Below, piece by piece: positions 7,546-15,772 of a DNA stretch of 64,000 bases. The position numbers were made by a program, and so were the translations under genes. The notes below the pieces were generated by a model, which did not search any database, had not been told where the DNA came from, and saw only the letters and a program-made list of their open reading frames with translations. This DNA is from JANQNX01 sp040217095 (GTDB lineage: Bacteria > Pseudomonadota > Gammaproteobacteria > Eutrophobiales > Eutrophobiaceae): positions 2,232,001 to 2,296,000 of the forward strand of contig OZ245888.1 in assembly GCA_965229565.1 (NCBI GenBank). Reading direction: 5' to 3'. Each line of letters begins with the position of its first letter. Position 1 is the first letter of the stretch.

Positions 7546-9552
7546 TCAGTTACCTCCGTATACATAACGACCAATTCGAAAACCTACATCATCACGCGTA
7601 CCGCTTAAACCTTCACGATAGGATGCGCGCAGTTCAGTTAACGAACCCGAACGCCAGTTTGCACCCTTGATCACATGATTATCGCCGCCAACAGTATCAA
7701 ACGGGTCTTTATCTACCTGGCCTGGTTTTGGCGGCATCAGAGAATAACTATCGTGTACCCATTCACTGACATTGCCTCCCTGGTCAAAAAGACCGGAGAG
7801 TTCCTGGTTAAAACTCCCTGCTGGTGCAATACCTGCGAAACCATCATTATATTTTGGCACAAAATTTTTGACCGTACCCTGAGCAGAAGTATCCGCGACA
7901 TTGACACTATTCTTCGGGATCACCGTGTCATCACCCCAGGTAAAACGTGTGCGCGCTGGTCGATTGGCCTTGCGCGCCAACCACTCCCACTCAGCCTCGG
8001 TCAACAAGCGATAGCCATCGGCAGCCGGATTGGCCCCTCTCACGAGGTTACCCTGTATCCGGTAAACTGTTGCCAGGCCCTCCTGCTCACTAAGCCAGTT
8101 ACAAAACCTTACCGCATCCAGCCAGCTGATATTAGTGACGGGCAACGCGGCCTGTCCCTGCTTGCTGTTATCGAACTTGCTGTAAACAGCATGGCTGACT
8201 TCGTTGACACCGGCATAAAACGGACGCGTTAACGAAACCTGCCTGACAAACTCGTTGGCACGTTGTCCGGGTTCACTTCGCTCGGCACCCATGCTAAAGG
8301 TCTCACCCGGACGATAGAGTTTCATGGTACCGCCCGCCTTGTGTTTATAGGTGCTCGGAGCTTCCTGCATGGTGGCAACTTTTTCCGGAACGAGGTTGGC
8401 ATTAATAACCTTTACCGATTTTGAATCGGGTATCACTTTTTTAACTACAGTTCGATAGCCCGTTTTGCTGAAGGTGATCTCCTGAGGCAATGCATCCAGT
8501 GTCAACGTTAATGGTGTCGTACCTACGGTTTTACCATTTACGCTGACTTCTGCCTCTGGTGAAGAATCAAGTTCAACCTTGCCAGTCTCTTTTTCCAGGT
8601 TGAAACCAACCTCGGTAATGTTATCGGTACTGACACGAAATGTCTTTGACTGGCTAAAGTAACCGGGTTTCGAGTAAACCATGTTGTGTGTTCGATTGAC
8701 GTCAAGTCTGAAGGTATCGGCGGCAGCGACTTCCAGCTTGTTTAAAAACAACTTGCCCCCCGGCGGACTCAGGCTTACGCTCACGTCAGCTTTTTCTGCT
8801 TCCAGGCGATAGTCACGTTCGACCAGTGGCGCTTCCCGGGTAATCTCTACTGTTTCGGTAATGGGCTCAAAATTTTCCTTACTGACATTTATATTGTATT
8901 GGCCTCCCTGCAATGTTAATACTCCAGGTGTCGTGCCCTTCTCATTATTATTGATTATGTATGTTGCCCCGGCTGGTTGCGTCTTCAGTTGCAGTTCGCC
9001 CAGCACCGGCTCCAGTGTAACGGTGTTCTCTACGCTTTCTCCCCTGGCTAGTGAAAGCTCAATATCCTTCACCTCGTGGTGCGGGTGCATCACGCTAATA
9101 ACGTATTCACCCGGCTCCAGCTCCCTGACCAGTTCATCTCCTTGTATATACAGTTCATTATTGAGTAACCACTTGGTTCGATTGTCACTCATCGGTGAAC
9201 GCAAGTGTAGTTTCGCTGGCAATGGCTTCAGCGTGATCGTCATGACATTGCCAAAATCCATATCGGTCAATTGCTGCTGCCGGGTATAAAAGCCGTCTGC
9301 CTGAACTTTCACAGCCGGGTTCCCCGACAGGGCATAGAGCGAATTACCGGTAATAAAAGCGAGGCCTGCGCTGACTTCCAGTCGCGCAATGTCTTTTGCT
9401 TCTTGCGGCAGGATTTCAATCCGGGTTGCGCGTGTCACCAGCAGGATAGATACAATCACGACGATTGACGCCGTAATACCCAGTATTGCGCCAAGATAGA
9501 TCCGACGCTGCCGACGTTGTGCCGCTTTCAGGTGTTGCTCAAATTGGCTCAT
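7546..9552 (-). CDS. Single-pass protein with PEGA repeats and a C-terminal FGE/SUMF1-like domain
   Basis: 668 residues. A cytoplasmic tail rich in Arg and Gln is followed by a helix at about 18-41. The extracytoplasmic part carries beta-rich PEGA-type repeats, clearest at about 183-235 (PAGATYIINNNEKGTTPG) and 325-375 (EVSVNGKTVGTTPLTL). The last 260 residues form a formylglycine-generating-enzyme fold: the block YRLLTEAEWEWLARKA, then GLFDQGGNVSEWVHDSY, VIKGANWRSG and the terminal DDVGFRIGR. The paired catalytic Cys of aerobic FGE are not seen in the C-terminal core, so the domain is probably a binding module (as in C-type-lectin-like relatives) rather than a sulfatase activator. Its start overlaps the upstream gene by 14 bases. 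It probably forms part of the periplasmic face of the VWA/MotA machine. Confidence 0.82.
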   Translation of the reverse strand: MSQFEQHLKAAQRRQRRIYLGAILGITASIVVIVSILLVTRATRIEILPQEAKDIARLEVSAGLAFITGNSLYALSGNPAVKVQADGFYTRQQQLTDMDFGNVMTITLKPLPAKLHLRSPMSDNRTKWLLNNELYIQGDELVRELEPGEYVISVMHPHHEVKDIELSLARGESVENTVTLEPVLGELQLKTQPAGATYIINNNEKGTTPGVLTLQGGQYNINVSKENFEPITETVEITREAPLVERDYRLEAEKADVSVSLSPPGGKLFLNKLEVAAADTFRLDVNRTHNMVYSKPGYFSQSKTFRVSTDNITEVGFNLEKETGKVELDSSPEAEVSVNGKTVGTTPLTLTLDALPQEITFSKTGYRTVVKKVIPDSKSVKVINANLVPEKVATMQEAPSTYKHKAGGTMKLYRPGETFSMGAERSEPGQRANEFVRQVSLTRPFYAGVNEVSHAVYSKFDNSKQGQAALPVTNISWLDAVRFCNWLSEQEGLATVYRIQGNLVRGANPAADGYRLLTEAEWEWLARKANRPARTRFTWGDDTVIPKNSVNVADTSAQGTVKNFVPKYNDGFAGIAPAGSFNQELSGLFDQGGNVSEWVHDSYSLMPPKPGQVDKDPFDTVGGDNHVIKGANWRSGSLTELRASYREGLSGTRDDVGFRIGRYVYGGN

Positions 9553-10987
9553 CGCAAACGACGGTTAATTGCATCTGGTTTTTATCATACGGAACAAGTA
9601 CGTCGATCAGTTTCGATTTATAGCCCTCGCGTTTGCCTTCGAACTTGTATGAGCCCGGTTTTAGCTGGATTGTTTTTGAATCAGTCATGCCCACGATACC
9701 AACACCGCGTACCAGGACGTTGGTCTTGTTATCTGACTTCACCACAACATCTACTTTTTTATTCATGTTATCGATCAGTGTAGATAATTCGCTGGCAGTT
9801 CTATCCAGCTTTATACTTTCCTCGCGGTATGCCTGGGCCTCTGCCAATGCTGTTCTGGCCTGCGCAATAACACCGGCATCGGCCAATCGATACGGACTGG
9901 CGAGATGTCTTTCCATCTGTGCCTGCAGGGATAGAATTATTTCGGTTTGTTGCAAAAGATCCTTCAGTGTTTTGTCATCGGGTTTTTCAGCCAGTGCCAA
10001 AGTCAATTCCTGTTTTGCTTTTGCCCAATTGTCTTCTCTCATTGCTTCCGTTGCCAGCCTTGCATGACGAGCAAAACGCTGTTCTTTTTCCAAGGCCACG
10101 AGGGCACTGTTGACATCCTTGACTTCACTGCGGTTCGGGTAGATCTGCCTGGCGTTATTAATGTGTTTTCTGGCAGCGGACGCATCTTCTTTTTCTATCG
10201 CAGCAAAGGCATTTGCAATATGTGACTGGTAGCGTTGTAAGCTCAACCGGGTTAACAGTTCCTGCTTGCGTGCCTGTTGCTTTTCCCTGTCTGGAGCCAA
10301 ACTCAGTATTTCCTCGATAATGGCGAGTTCTTTTTCAGCGTTATTTTCCACCTGTGCCACGCTGGCCTGCTTTAATAGCGGCAATATTTCACCTAGCGCA
10401 TCGATTTTGTCTGCTAATTCTTTTGCCTCTGATGAACCATTATCCAGCATCCGTGCCGTGTCGATACTCGACCTGGCATTATCATAGTCGTCCTTGTCAA
10501 ATGCTGTCCTGGCTGTCGTCATGGCTTGTTGAAACTCTTCGCCCGCAGTTCTGATTAATTCTTCGGTGAGTGATGTTGCCTGTTTAATCCGTTTTAATGC
10601 GCCCGCATAATTGGCTGCGGCAAACTCATTCAACGCAGAATCTTTAAGCTCGGATAATTGATTACCTTTAGTGGGTTGCCAACCGGCAAGGTCAATTGAT
10701 GCTAGTCCTGGTTCAAGTTCGTTTTGATATTGATTAAGCATATCAAGATATTGTTGACGCGCCGCCGGGTCGTCGACAGACGTGTCGGCTACTGGAAGGG
10801 TGACTGGCGGTTGCCTCTCCAACACCTCTTCGACATCGGCCACGTCTTTTTTTGCAAAGTCACAACACGATGTGGAAAACACCAGTGCTACCGCGGACAG
10901 AACAAGTATGCCAGTGACGCTGGCAGCTATCTTGACGATATGTTGACGACGTGCCCGGCGCGCTGCATTAAGTTTATCTTCTAGCAT
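9539..10987 (-). CDS. Single-pass helical-repeat protein with C-terminal PEGA domain
   Basis: 482 residues. The N-terminus mirrors that of its downstream neighbour: a basic Arg-rich tail (LNAARRARRQ) and a helix at about 18-41 ending at a Cys pair (STSCCDF). The body (about 60-400) is almost entirely amphipathic helices with repeated patterns of the type ALKRIKQA, ARSSIDTARML and AARKHINNARQIYP, suggesting TPR-like helical hairpins. The last 70 residues are a PEGA domain (KTIQLKPGSYKFEGKREGYK). The product probably sits in the inner membrane with a periplasmic helical scaffold. The shared tail-helix-PEGA layout with the 668-residue protein suggests that they pair. No enzyme motif was found. 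Confidence 0.75.
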   Translation of the reverse strand: MLEDKLNAARRARRQHIVKIAASVTGILVLSAVALVFSTSCCDFAKKDVADVEEVLERQPPVTLPVADTSVDDPAARQQYLDMLNQYQNELEPGLASIDLAGWQPTKGNQLSELKDSALNEFAAANYAGALKRIKQATSLTEELIRTAGEEFQQAMTTARTAFDKDDYDNARSSIDTARMLDNGSSEAKELADKIDALGEILPLLKQASVAQVENNAEKELAIIEEILSLAPDREKQQARKQELLTRLSLQRYQSHIANAFAAIEKEDASAARKHINNARQIYPNRSEVKDVNSALVALEKEQRFARHARLATEAMREDNWAKAKQELTLALAEKPDDKTLKDLLQQTEIILSLQAQMERHLASPYRLADAGVIAQARTALAEAQAYREESIKLDRTASELSTLIDNMNKKVDVVVKSDNKTNVLVRGVGIVGMTDSKTIQLKPGSYKFEGKREGYKSKLIDVLVPYDKNQMQLTVVCDEPI

Positions 10988-11002
10988 ATTCGCGTGGGTT
11001 GC

Positions 11003-12265
11003 TTACAGTTCTGTGGTCGGGGTCGCTTCCTGTTCGTAGATACGCTGTAAAAACTCGCGCCATTGCTGATATTGTTCCTGTACATTACCGGTTAACTGCA
11101 CGGTCTCTTCTTCGAAGGAAACCACCTGTGGGGCCATTTCCATATTGACTGATTCCCCCAGTTCATCAATTGATTCCTTATGGAATTTGGCTTCCTCGAA
11201 TGATTGGAAACTGCTGGACAGCATCCAGGCACCTGCCACACCGCTGGCTACAGTCGCTGCAGCCGAGGCCGTGTCGGTGGCAAAACTGCCATTAGAGGAA
11301 TTATTCGCCGTGGCCACCGCAAGGCCAATCAACAACACACCGCCAATAGCCTTCAATAAACCCTTGGTCTGTGCTTCCTGGCGCAGTTTTTTCTCGGTAA
11401 AACTGGCTTCCTGCCATTTCAGGTAACTGTCTTCCATCTGGCTGTTGAACGATGCATAGTTTGTCTGCAGGTTGTCCACAAACAATTGCTCACGCACGCG
11501 AATCGCGTTCACCCGTTCCAGCATGGGATCGTTGTCGCTGGGCAAGGCCACCACTTCGTAGTAACGACCACTGGTGTCCATATACTGGTTAAAGGTCTCG
11601 GCATTAAAGCTGGCGCCGAAACGCAGTTGTGCGATCTGTTTCAATTCATGCAGGTCAGCCGCTTTCTGGTCATTGAGTTCTTCAACGATCTCGTTAGCTG
11701 CTTCTTCAAACAGGGGATCGTAGGGATCATTACCCTGCTTGCGGTAATTCTTGTAGAACCCTTCCGAAACAGAGTGGCTAAACTGACGATCAAACCACGT
11801 CTTGCCGCTTATGTCGGTAACGTTTAATTTTATCTTCACGTCTTCACCATCTGATTCCTGGATGGCACCAATAACATAGAGATCACCCGTGGTCTTGCTG
11901 TCCGGGCTGACGCGCACCGCACCAAATGCGCCGGTGGCATCCAGGGCCTGTTTCATCTTGTAGGCAAAACGGTTGGCCTCGGCACGACGCAGTTCCGGCC
12001 ACACACCCTCTTCCTCGTAGTTTTCGGCCTTTTCACTCAGGCCAGGGTCAAATACCGGTATCACCACGTCCAGTTTAGGACCGGTTTGAGTGACGGGTAC
12101 AACATTACTGCCATATTGTTGCTGGCTTTCATTCGATGCCGATGGTCCGGGCCCGGGTTTCACTGCACCGGTGCTGGCACTGTTGGCGACACAACCCACC
12201 AGGAAATGTGCGTAAATCAACAGGCAGGCAATCAGTTTTCTTGTTGTCGTGACTTCTCTATTCAT
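11003..12265 (-). CDS. Lipoprotein of the VWA/MotA envelope operon
   Basis: 420 residues. The N-terminal helix ends in a lipobox LVGC, so the mature protein is expected to carry lipid at the Cys near residue 25. The first domain (about 70-170) has alternating strands with LDVVIPVFDPG, GAFGAVRVSPDS and DLYVIGAIQESDGEDVKI, reminiscent of periplasmic lipoproteins that assess envelope state. A Gly- and Ala-rich hydrophobic stretch (AIGGVLLIGLAVATANN) in the second half may insert in or touch a membrane. The gene overlaps the upstream one by eight bases and is followed by 15 bases before the helical-repeat gene. No known family is recognised. Its position suggests the outer-membrane anchor of the complex. 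Confidence 0.72.
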   Translation of the reverse strand: MNREVTTTRKLIACLLIYAHFLVGCVANSASTGAVKPGPGPSASNESQQQYGSNVVPVTQTGPKLDVVIPVFDPGLSEKAENYEEEGVWPELRRAEANRFAYKMKQALDATGAFGAVRVSPDSKTTGDLYVIGAIQESDGEDVKIKLNVTDISGKTWFDRQFSHSVSEGFYKNYRKQGNDPYDPLFEEAANEIVEELNDQKAADLHELKQIAQLRFGASFNAETFNQYMDTSGRYYEVVALPSDNDPMLERVNAIRVREQLFVDNLQTNYASFNSQMEDSYLKWQEASFTEKKLRQEAQTKGLLKAIGGVLLIGLAVATANNSSNGSFATDTASAAATVASGVAGAWMLSSSFQSFEEAKFHKESIDELGESVNMEMAPQVVSFEEETVQLTGNVQEQYQQWREFLQRIYEQEATPTTEL

Positions 12266-12917
12266 CTTCCTTTACCGGTAGACCTTTGTATTTTCGATAT
12301 TCATTCCATAGTTTCGCTTTCTTTTCCGGGTCGGTTTCCACCTCGGCTGCCAGGCGAATCTGGGCTGCAACAGCGTCATCATTAGCCGCCGAAGGTATAT
12401 CTTCCGGCGCTTTACCCGTACCCGGTGGTGGATTCATGCTTACAGCTTCACCATCGGTTAACTCTTCGTTCAGTTGTTCATCGCCCATCTGTTCCAGGGC
12501 CTCGGCGACTTCGGCCGCATCCACCGGTATGGTTTCAGTACCGCTAAGCTCACTGGTCGCAATCGAGCTGGTACCGCTACCGGCACCGGTTTCATCTTCG
12601 TTGCCCTCGGAACCCGTGATTGATCCGGCATCGGCACCAGTAGCGCCGGCAGCGCCATTCGCGCTACTGGAACTGTTGGCACTCGCATTGGTAGATAACA
12701 TGCATTCCTCGAAGCGGTTGATGGAATCAAACAAAGCCGCGTTCATTGCCGCCAGGCGCTCGGCCTGGGTCAGGTTCGGGTTGTCCGCGTAATCGATATC
12801 GGACTTGTAGCATCTATCCATGTCGGTTTCTGCCATGACCGGTGACAATATGCTCAGCGCCAGTAGTGGTGCGCATACCATGGATAAAAACAGTGTTTTA
12901 TTTTGCAACAGTTGCAT
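12258..12917 (-). CDS. Secreted low-complexity protein, first gene of the envelope operon
   Basis: 219 residues from ATG 12917 (a TTG three bases earlier is less likely). A clear signal peptide ends around SPVMA, before ETDMDRCYKSDIDY. A short helical domain with two Cys (CYKSD and FEECMLS) is followed by a low-complexity linker of Ser, Ala, Gly, Thr and Glu (about 78-150), then a charged C-terminal helix (DPEKKAKLWNEYRKYKGL). No enzyme motif is present. As the first gene, its upstream 234-base gap with the divergent CDP-alcohol gene should carry the operon promoter. It is probably a periplasmic adaptor. The family is not recognised. Confidence 0.68.
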   Translation of the reverse strand: MQLLQNKTLFLSMVCAPLLALSILSPVMAETDMDRCYKSDIDYADNPNLTQAERLAAMNAALFDSINRFEECMLSTNASANSSSSANGAAGATGADAGSITGSEGNEDETGAGSGTSSIATSELSGTETIPVDAAEVAEALEQMGDEQLNEELTDGEAVSMNPPPGTGKAPEDIPSAANDDAVAAQIRLAAEVETDPEKKAKLWNEYRKYKGLPVKEDE

Positions 12918-13151
12918 CAAGTTTAACGTTTCACAGAATATTTTTTACTTATAAATCTTAGTCTTGAATATGTATGAATAATTCCGGCCAGGCAAACGCC
13001 AGTTGGCAAAAACATGAAAAAATCCTGTTTTTTGAGCATAACGACTAATTGCATCAGGCATCAGTGACACAAACTTCATATAAGTGTATGATTCGCATGC
13101 ATTTGCGGTTGTCTCTGACCATAAATCAAGCTTTCCAAACTATTATAAAAA
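12918..13151. promoter_or_regulatory. Divergent intergenic region between envelope operon and lipid operon
   Basis: This 234-base A+T-rich gap separates two genes that start in opposite directions, so it should hold both promoters. No operator or convincing -35/-10 pair could be assigned by eye. No small gene or hairpin terminator was seen. Confidence 0.5.
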
Positions 13152-13766
13152 ATGAGTTACAACACCTGGATCCATAAGTTCTCTCGCGTACTGGTGCAGC
13201 CCCTGGTGGATACGCCCGTCACACCGAACCACCTGACCACCGGTCGACTCGTTTTTGGGCTCGCCGCTGCCGTCTGTTTTGCCTTCAATGAACAAAACCT
13301 GAACCTGCTTGGTGCCATCGCGTTCGTGATATCAATGGTACTCGACCGTGCCGATGGCGAACTCGCGCGCCTGAGTGGCAAGTCCAGTCGATTTGGCGCC
13401 ATCTATGACCTGGTGACTGATGCCATATGTAATTCGGCCCTGTTCATCGGTATCGGTATAGCCGCCACGGATACGGCACTTGGACAGTGGGCAATTTTAC
13501 TGGGTATCGTCGCGGGTGCCTGTATCAGCATTATTTTTTACACGGTAATCCAGGTTGCAGCCGAGGTGGAGGCCAGTGCGGCCGCGTTTAACGCCTTTGC
13601 CGGTTTTGATCCAGATGACGCCATCGTGATTGTGCCTGTCGGTGTCGTCTTCGGGTTTGGCCCTGTCCTGCTGGTACTGGCTGCCATAGTGACACCGTTT
13701 GTTGCCATCTATATTGGTTACGACATGTACCAACGCCGCAAACAACACCTGGAGAGGCAGCCATGA
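13152..13766 (+). CDS. CDP-alcohol phosphatidyltransferase family membrane enzyme
   Basis: 204 residues. The defining motif of CDP-alcohol phosphotransferases, D-x2-DG-x2-AR-x8-G-x3-D-x3-D, is complete: Asp65, Asp68, Gly69, Ala72, Arg73, Gly82, Asp86 and Asp90 in LDRADGELARLSGKSS and FGAIYDLVTD. Several hydrophobic helices surround it. The enzyme replaces CMP of a CDP-activated lipid or alcohol with a hydroxyl acceptor. Whether the acceptor is glycerol phosphate, inositol phosphate or another polyol cannot be told. The stop overlaps the next start by four bases (ATGA), tying it to the PanE-like reductase. With the epimerase and the LPG-like protein this suggests synthesis and membrane handling of an uncommon phospholipid. 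Confidence 0.88.
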   Translation: MSYNTWIHKFSRVLVQPLVDTPVTPNHLTTGRLVFGLAAAVCFAFNEQNLNLLGAIAFVISMVLDRADGELARLSGKSSRFGAIYDLVTDAICNSALFIGIGIAATDTALGQWAILLGIVAGACISIIFYTVIQVAAEVEASAAAFNAFAGFDPDDAIVIVPVGVVFGFGPVLLVLAAIVTPFVAIYIGYDMYQRRKQHLERQP

Positions 13767-14773
13767 CCCGTCCGATCCATATAATCGGTGCCGGCGGAAT
13801 TGGAGTAGCCATGGGTTATGCACTGGCCAATGCCGGACGCCAGGTCACCATGGTAGAAAAGAACGCGGAAAAGCTGGAGGCAGGACAACAACAAGGCCTG
13901 CAAGTGGAAGGTCACGCGCCCATAAAAGATATTCCTTTCGTTGCGTTTGATTCGTGGCAGGAACCCGATGATGCTTTATTACTACTTTGTACCAAGACCT
14001 TTAATAACGCCGAGGTACTGGAAAGAATCAATAAAAAGGATCTCATCATCCCGGTACAGAACGGTTACGATGAATTACTGGATCAACAGCCGCATTTTGG
14101 CGAGGCCATTGCCTCGTATGTATCGGAATGTGATCGCCAGCGTCCATTCACCCGCATCACTCGCGAGGGTGAACTACATGTCGGCCAGCGCAAACAAACT
14201 ACCGATGAAAACAAGGCCATCCTTGCCGAGCTTGCTGAAACGCTGAAGGGCAATCCCCTGTTTGAAGTCTTGCTGGTTGATGACGTATTGCCTTACAAGC
14301 GCACCAAGCTCATGTACAACGCCGCCATTTCACCACTTGCTGCGTCGGCCGGTGTTGATAACGCTACGCTGTTATCAGACAAGCTGGTAAAAAATTACTT
14401 CTTCAAGCTGATACTCGAAAATTACTCGATACTGAAATATAACAACCTGGAACTGGCGAAAATTGGCCCATTCCACCCGGATACGGTCTCAAAGATCCTG
14501 CGCATACCGGGACTGCCGGAAATCATGGCGCAGTCGTTCAAGCCATCGCTACGTGGCACTTACTGTTCCATGGCGCCGGACATGGGTTCAGCGCAAACCG
14601 AGATCGAGGCCTACAACGGTTACCTGGTTAAACTTGCGGGTAATATGCCCTGCCCGTATAACCGTGCTGCCGTCGAGATGGTCAGGAAGATTACCAACGA
14701 CAGGCTGCAACCGGACTACAAACATCTGTTTATCATGCAGCGCGAGTTACAAGCGCAGGGAATCAAAGCTTGA
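13763..14773 (+). CDS. PanE/ApbA-family NAD(P)-dependent reductase
   Basis: 336 residues. The N-terminal Rossmann fold opens with IIGAGGIGVAMGYALANAG, the GxGxxG nucleotide site, and an acidic residue after the second strand (MVEKN). The C-terminal half has the helical ketopantoate-reductase domain, with Lys in YKRTKLMYNAAISP and the conserved SMAPDMGSAQTEIEAYNG block. Ketopantoate reductases make pantoate, but many relatives reduce other 2-keto or keto-phosphate substrates. Being locked between a CDP-alcohol transferase and an epimerase by overlapping start and stop codons, this copy more likely makes a polyol-phosphate precursor than pantoate. Substrate unknown. Confidence 0.82.
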   Translation: MTRPIHIIGAGGIGVAMGYALANAGRQVTMVEKNAEKLEAGQQQGLQVEGHAPIKDIPFVAFDSWQEPDDALLLLCTKTFNNAEVLERINKKDLIIPVQNGYDELLDQQPHFGEAIASYVSECDRQRPFTRITREGELHVGQRKQTTDENKAILAELAETLKGNPLFEVLLVDDVLPYKRTKLMYNAAISPLAASAGVDNATLLSDKLVKNYFFKLILENYSILKYNNLELAKIGPFHPDTVSKILRIPGLPEIMAQSFKPSLRGTYCSMAPDMGSAQTEIEAYNGYLVKLAGNMPCPYNRAAVEMVRKITNDRLQPDYKHLFIMQRELQAQGIKA

Positions 14774-15753
14774 ACCTCGTTACCGGCGGCGCCGGTTTTA
14801 TTGGTGCACATCTAGTGCAGGAACTGCTCAATGCGGGTGAAAGTGTACGTGTACTGGAACGGCCTGGTAGTAATGTTACACATTTGCCACTGGATAAAAT
14901 TGAACTGGTCGAAGCCGATATCCGTGACCGTAATGCGGTAAATGTAGCCACCAAAGGGTGCGATTATGTTTATCATCTAGCGGCCGACCCCAACCTGTGG
15001 CGGCAGGACCCTGCCGAATTCGATGCCATTAATTTTACCGGTGCGATGAACGTGATCGAAACTGCGTTGGCAAACGGCGCAAAGCAGGTGCTACATACCA
15101 GTACCGAGAGCATCCTCACCGGTGCCGACTGTAAGGGAGGCAGCGTGGAGCATCTGGAACTAAAAGAAGAAGACATGATTGGGCCCTACTGCCTGAGCAA
15201 GTGTCGCTCCGACATGGCGGCCATGAATTTGGCAAAATCGGGGGCACCGGTGATTATCGTAAGTCCGACGCTGCCCGTTGGTCCGGGAGACAGAAACCTG
15301 ACTCCACCGACACGAATGGCACTTGCCTTTTGCAAGGGCGAAATTCCAGCCGTACTGGAATGTAATTTTAACCTGATCGATGTGCGTGACGTGGCAATCG
15401 GATTAGTTGCGGCCATGCATCAAGGTCGTCCCGGCATTCGCTACCTGCTAGGGTCTGAGAACTACAGGTTATCGGAGTGGTTGGGTATGCTTGGAAAATA
15501 TGTAAATCGCCCTAAACCCAAATACCGGGTACCTTATCCGGTGGCACTGACCGTAGCATGGGTCAGTGAAGCCTGGGCAAATCATGTAACTCACAAGATG
15601 CCGTTGGCCACCGTGACCGGTGTCAAGCTGACACGTCGATCCATGTTTTTTGATCCATCGATGACACTAACAGAATTACAACTGACACCACGACCTATTA
15701 CACAGTCAGCTGAAGATACTGTCGCCTGGCTCAGGGACGAACAACTCCTTTAA
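14770..15753 (+). CDS. NAD-dependent epimerase/dehydratase (extended SDR, HpnA/dihydroflavonol reductase-like)
   Basis: 327 residues from a TTG that overlaps the preceding TGA, the only start leaving the nucleotide site intact (NLVTGGAGFIGAHLV, TGxxGxxG). The active-site Tyr-x3-Lys is YCLSK, preceded by a Ser/Thr-rich HTSTESI. The family includes NDP-sugar epimerases, dihydroflavonol reductases, 3-beta-hydroxysteroid dehydrogenases and the hopanoid-associated HpnA. In the second half, NFNLIDVRDVAIGLVAAMHQGRPG is the typical substrate-side block of this group. No hopanoid cyclase is present, so an HpnA role is not supported here. The likely role is a redox step on a lipid or polyol made by this operon. 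Confidence 0.83.
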   Translation: MNLVTGGAGFIGAHLVQELLNAGESVRVLERPGSNVTHLPLDKIELVEADIRDRNAVNVATKGCDYVYHLAADPNLWRQDPAEFDAINFTGAMNVIETALANGAKQVLHTSTESILTGADCKGGSVEHLELKEEDMIGPYCLSKCRSDMAAMNLAKSGAPVIIVSPTLPVGPGDRNLTPPTRMALAFCKGEIPAVLECNFNLIDVRDVAIGLVAAMHQGRPGIRYLLGSENYRLSEWLGMLGKYVNRPKPKYRVPYPVALTVAWVSEAWANHVTHKMPLATVTGVKLTRRSMFFDPSMTLTELQLTPRPITQSAEDTVAWLRDEQLL

Positions 15754-15772
15754 GCATTTCGCCCTGGTAATC

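Noticed and set aside
7675..8232. 185-codon plus-strand frame
   Set aside because: Shadow of the FGE-like domain on the opposite strand.
7546..8340. Active formylglycine-generating enzyme or sulfatase maturation
   Set aside because: Catalytic Cys not seen and no sulfatase gene nearby.
3397..12917. Zorya-type phage defence system
   Set aside because: The channel and MotB-like helices are similar in plan, but there is no OmpA-like domain and no ZorC, ZorD or ZorE helicase/nuclease gene.
13763..14773. Housekeeping ketopantoate reductase panE
   Set aside because: Coupled to CDP-alcohol and SDR genes by overlaps and not to pantothenate genes. Only family membership can be stated.
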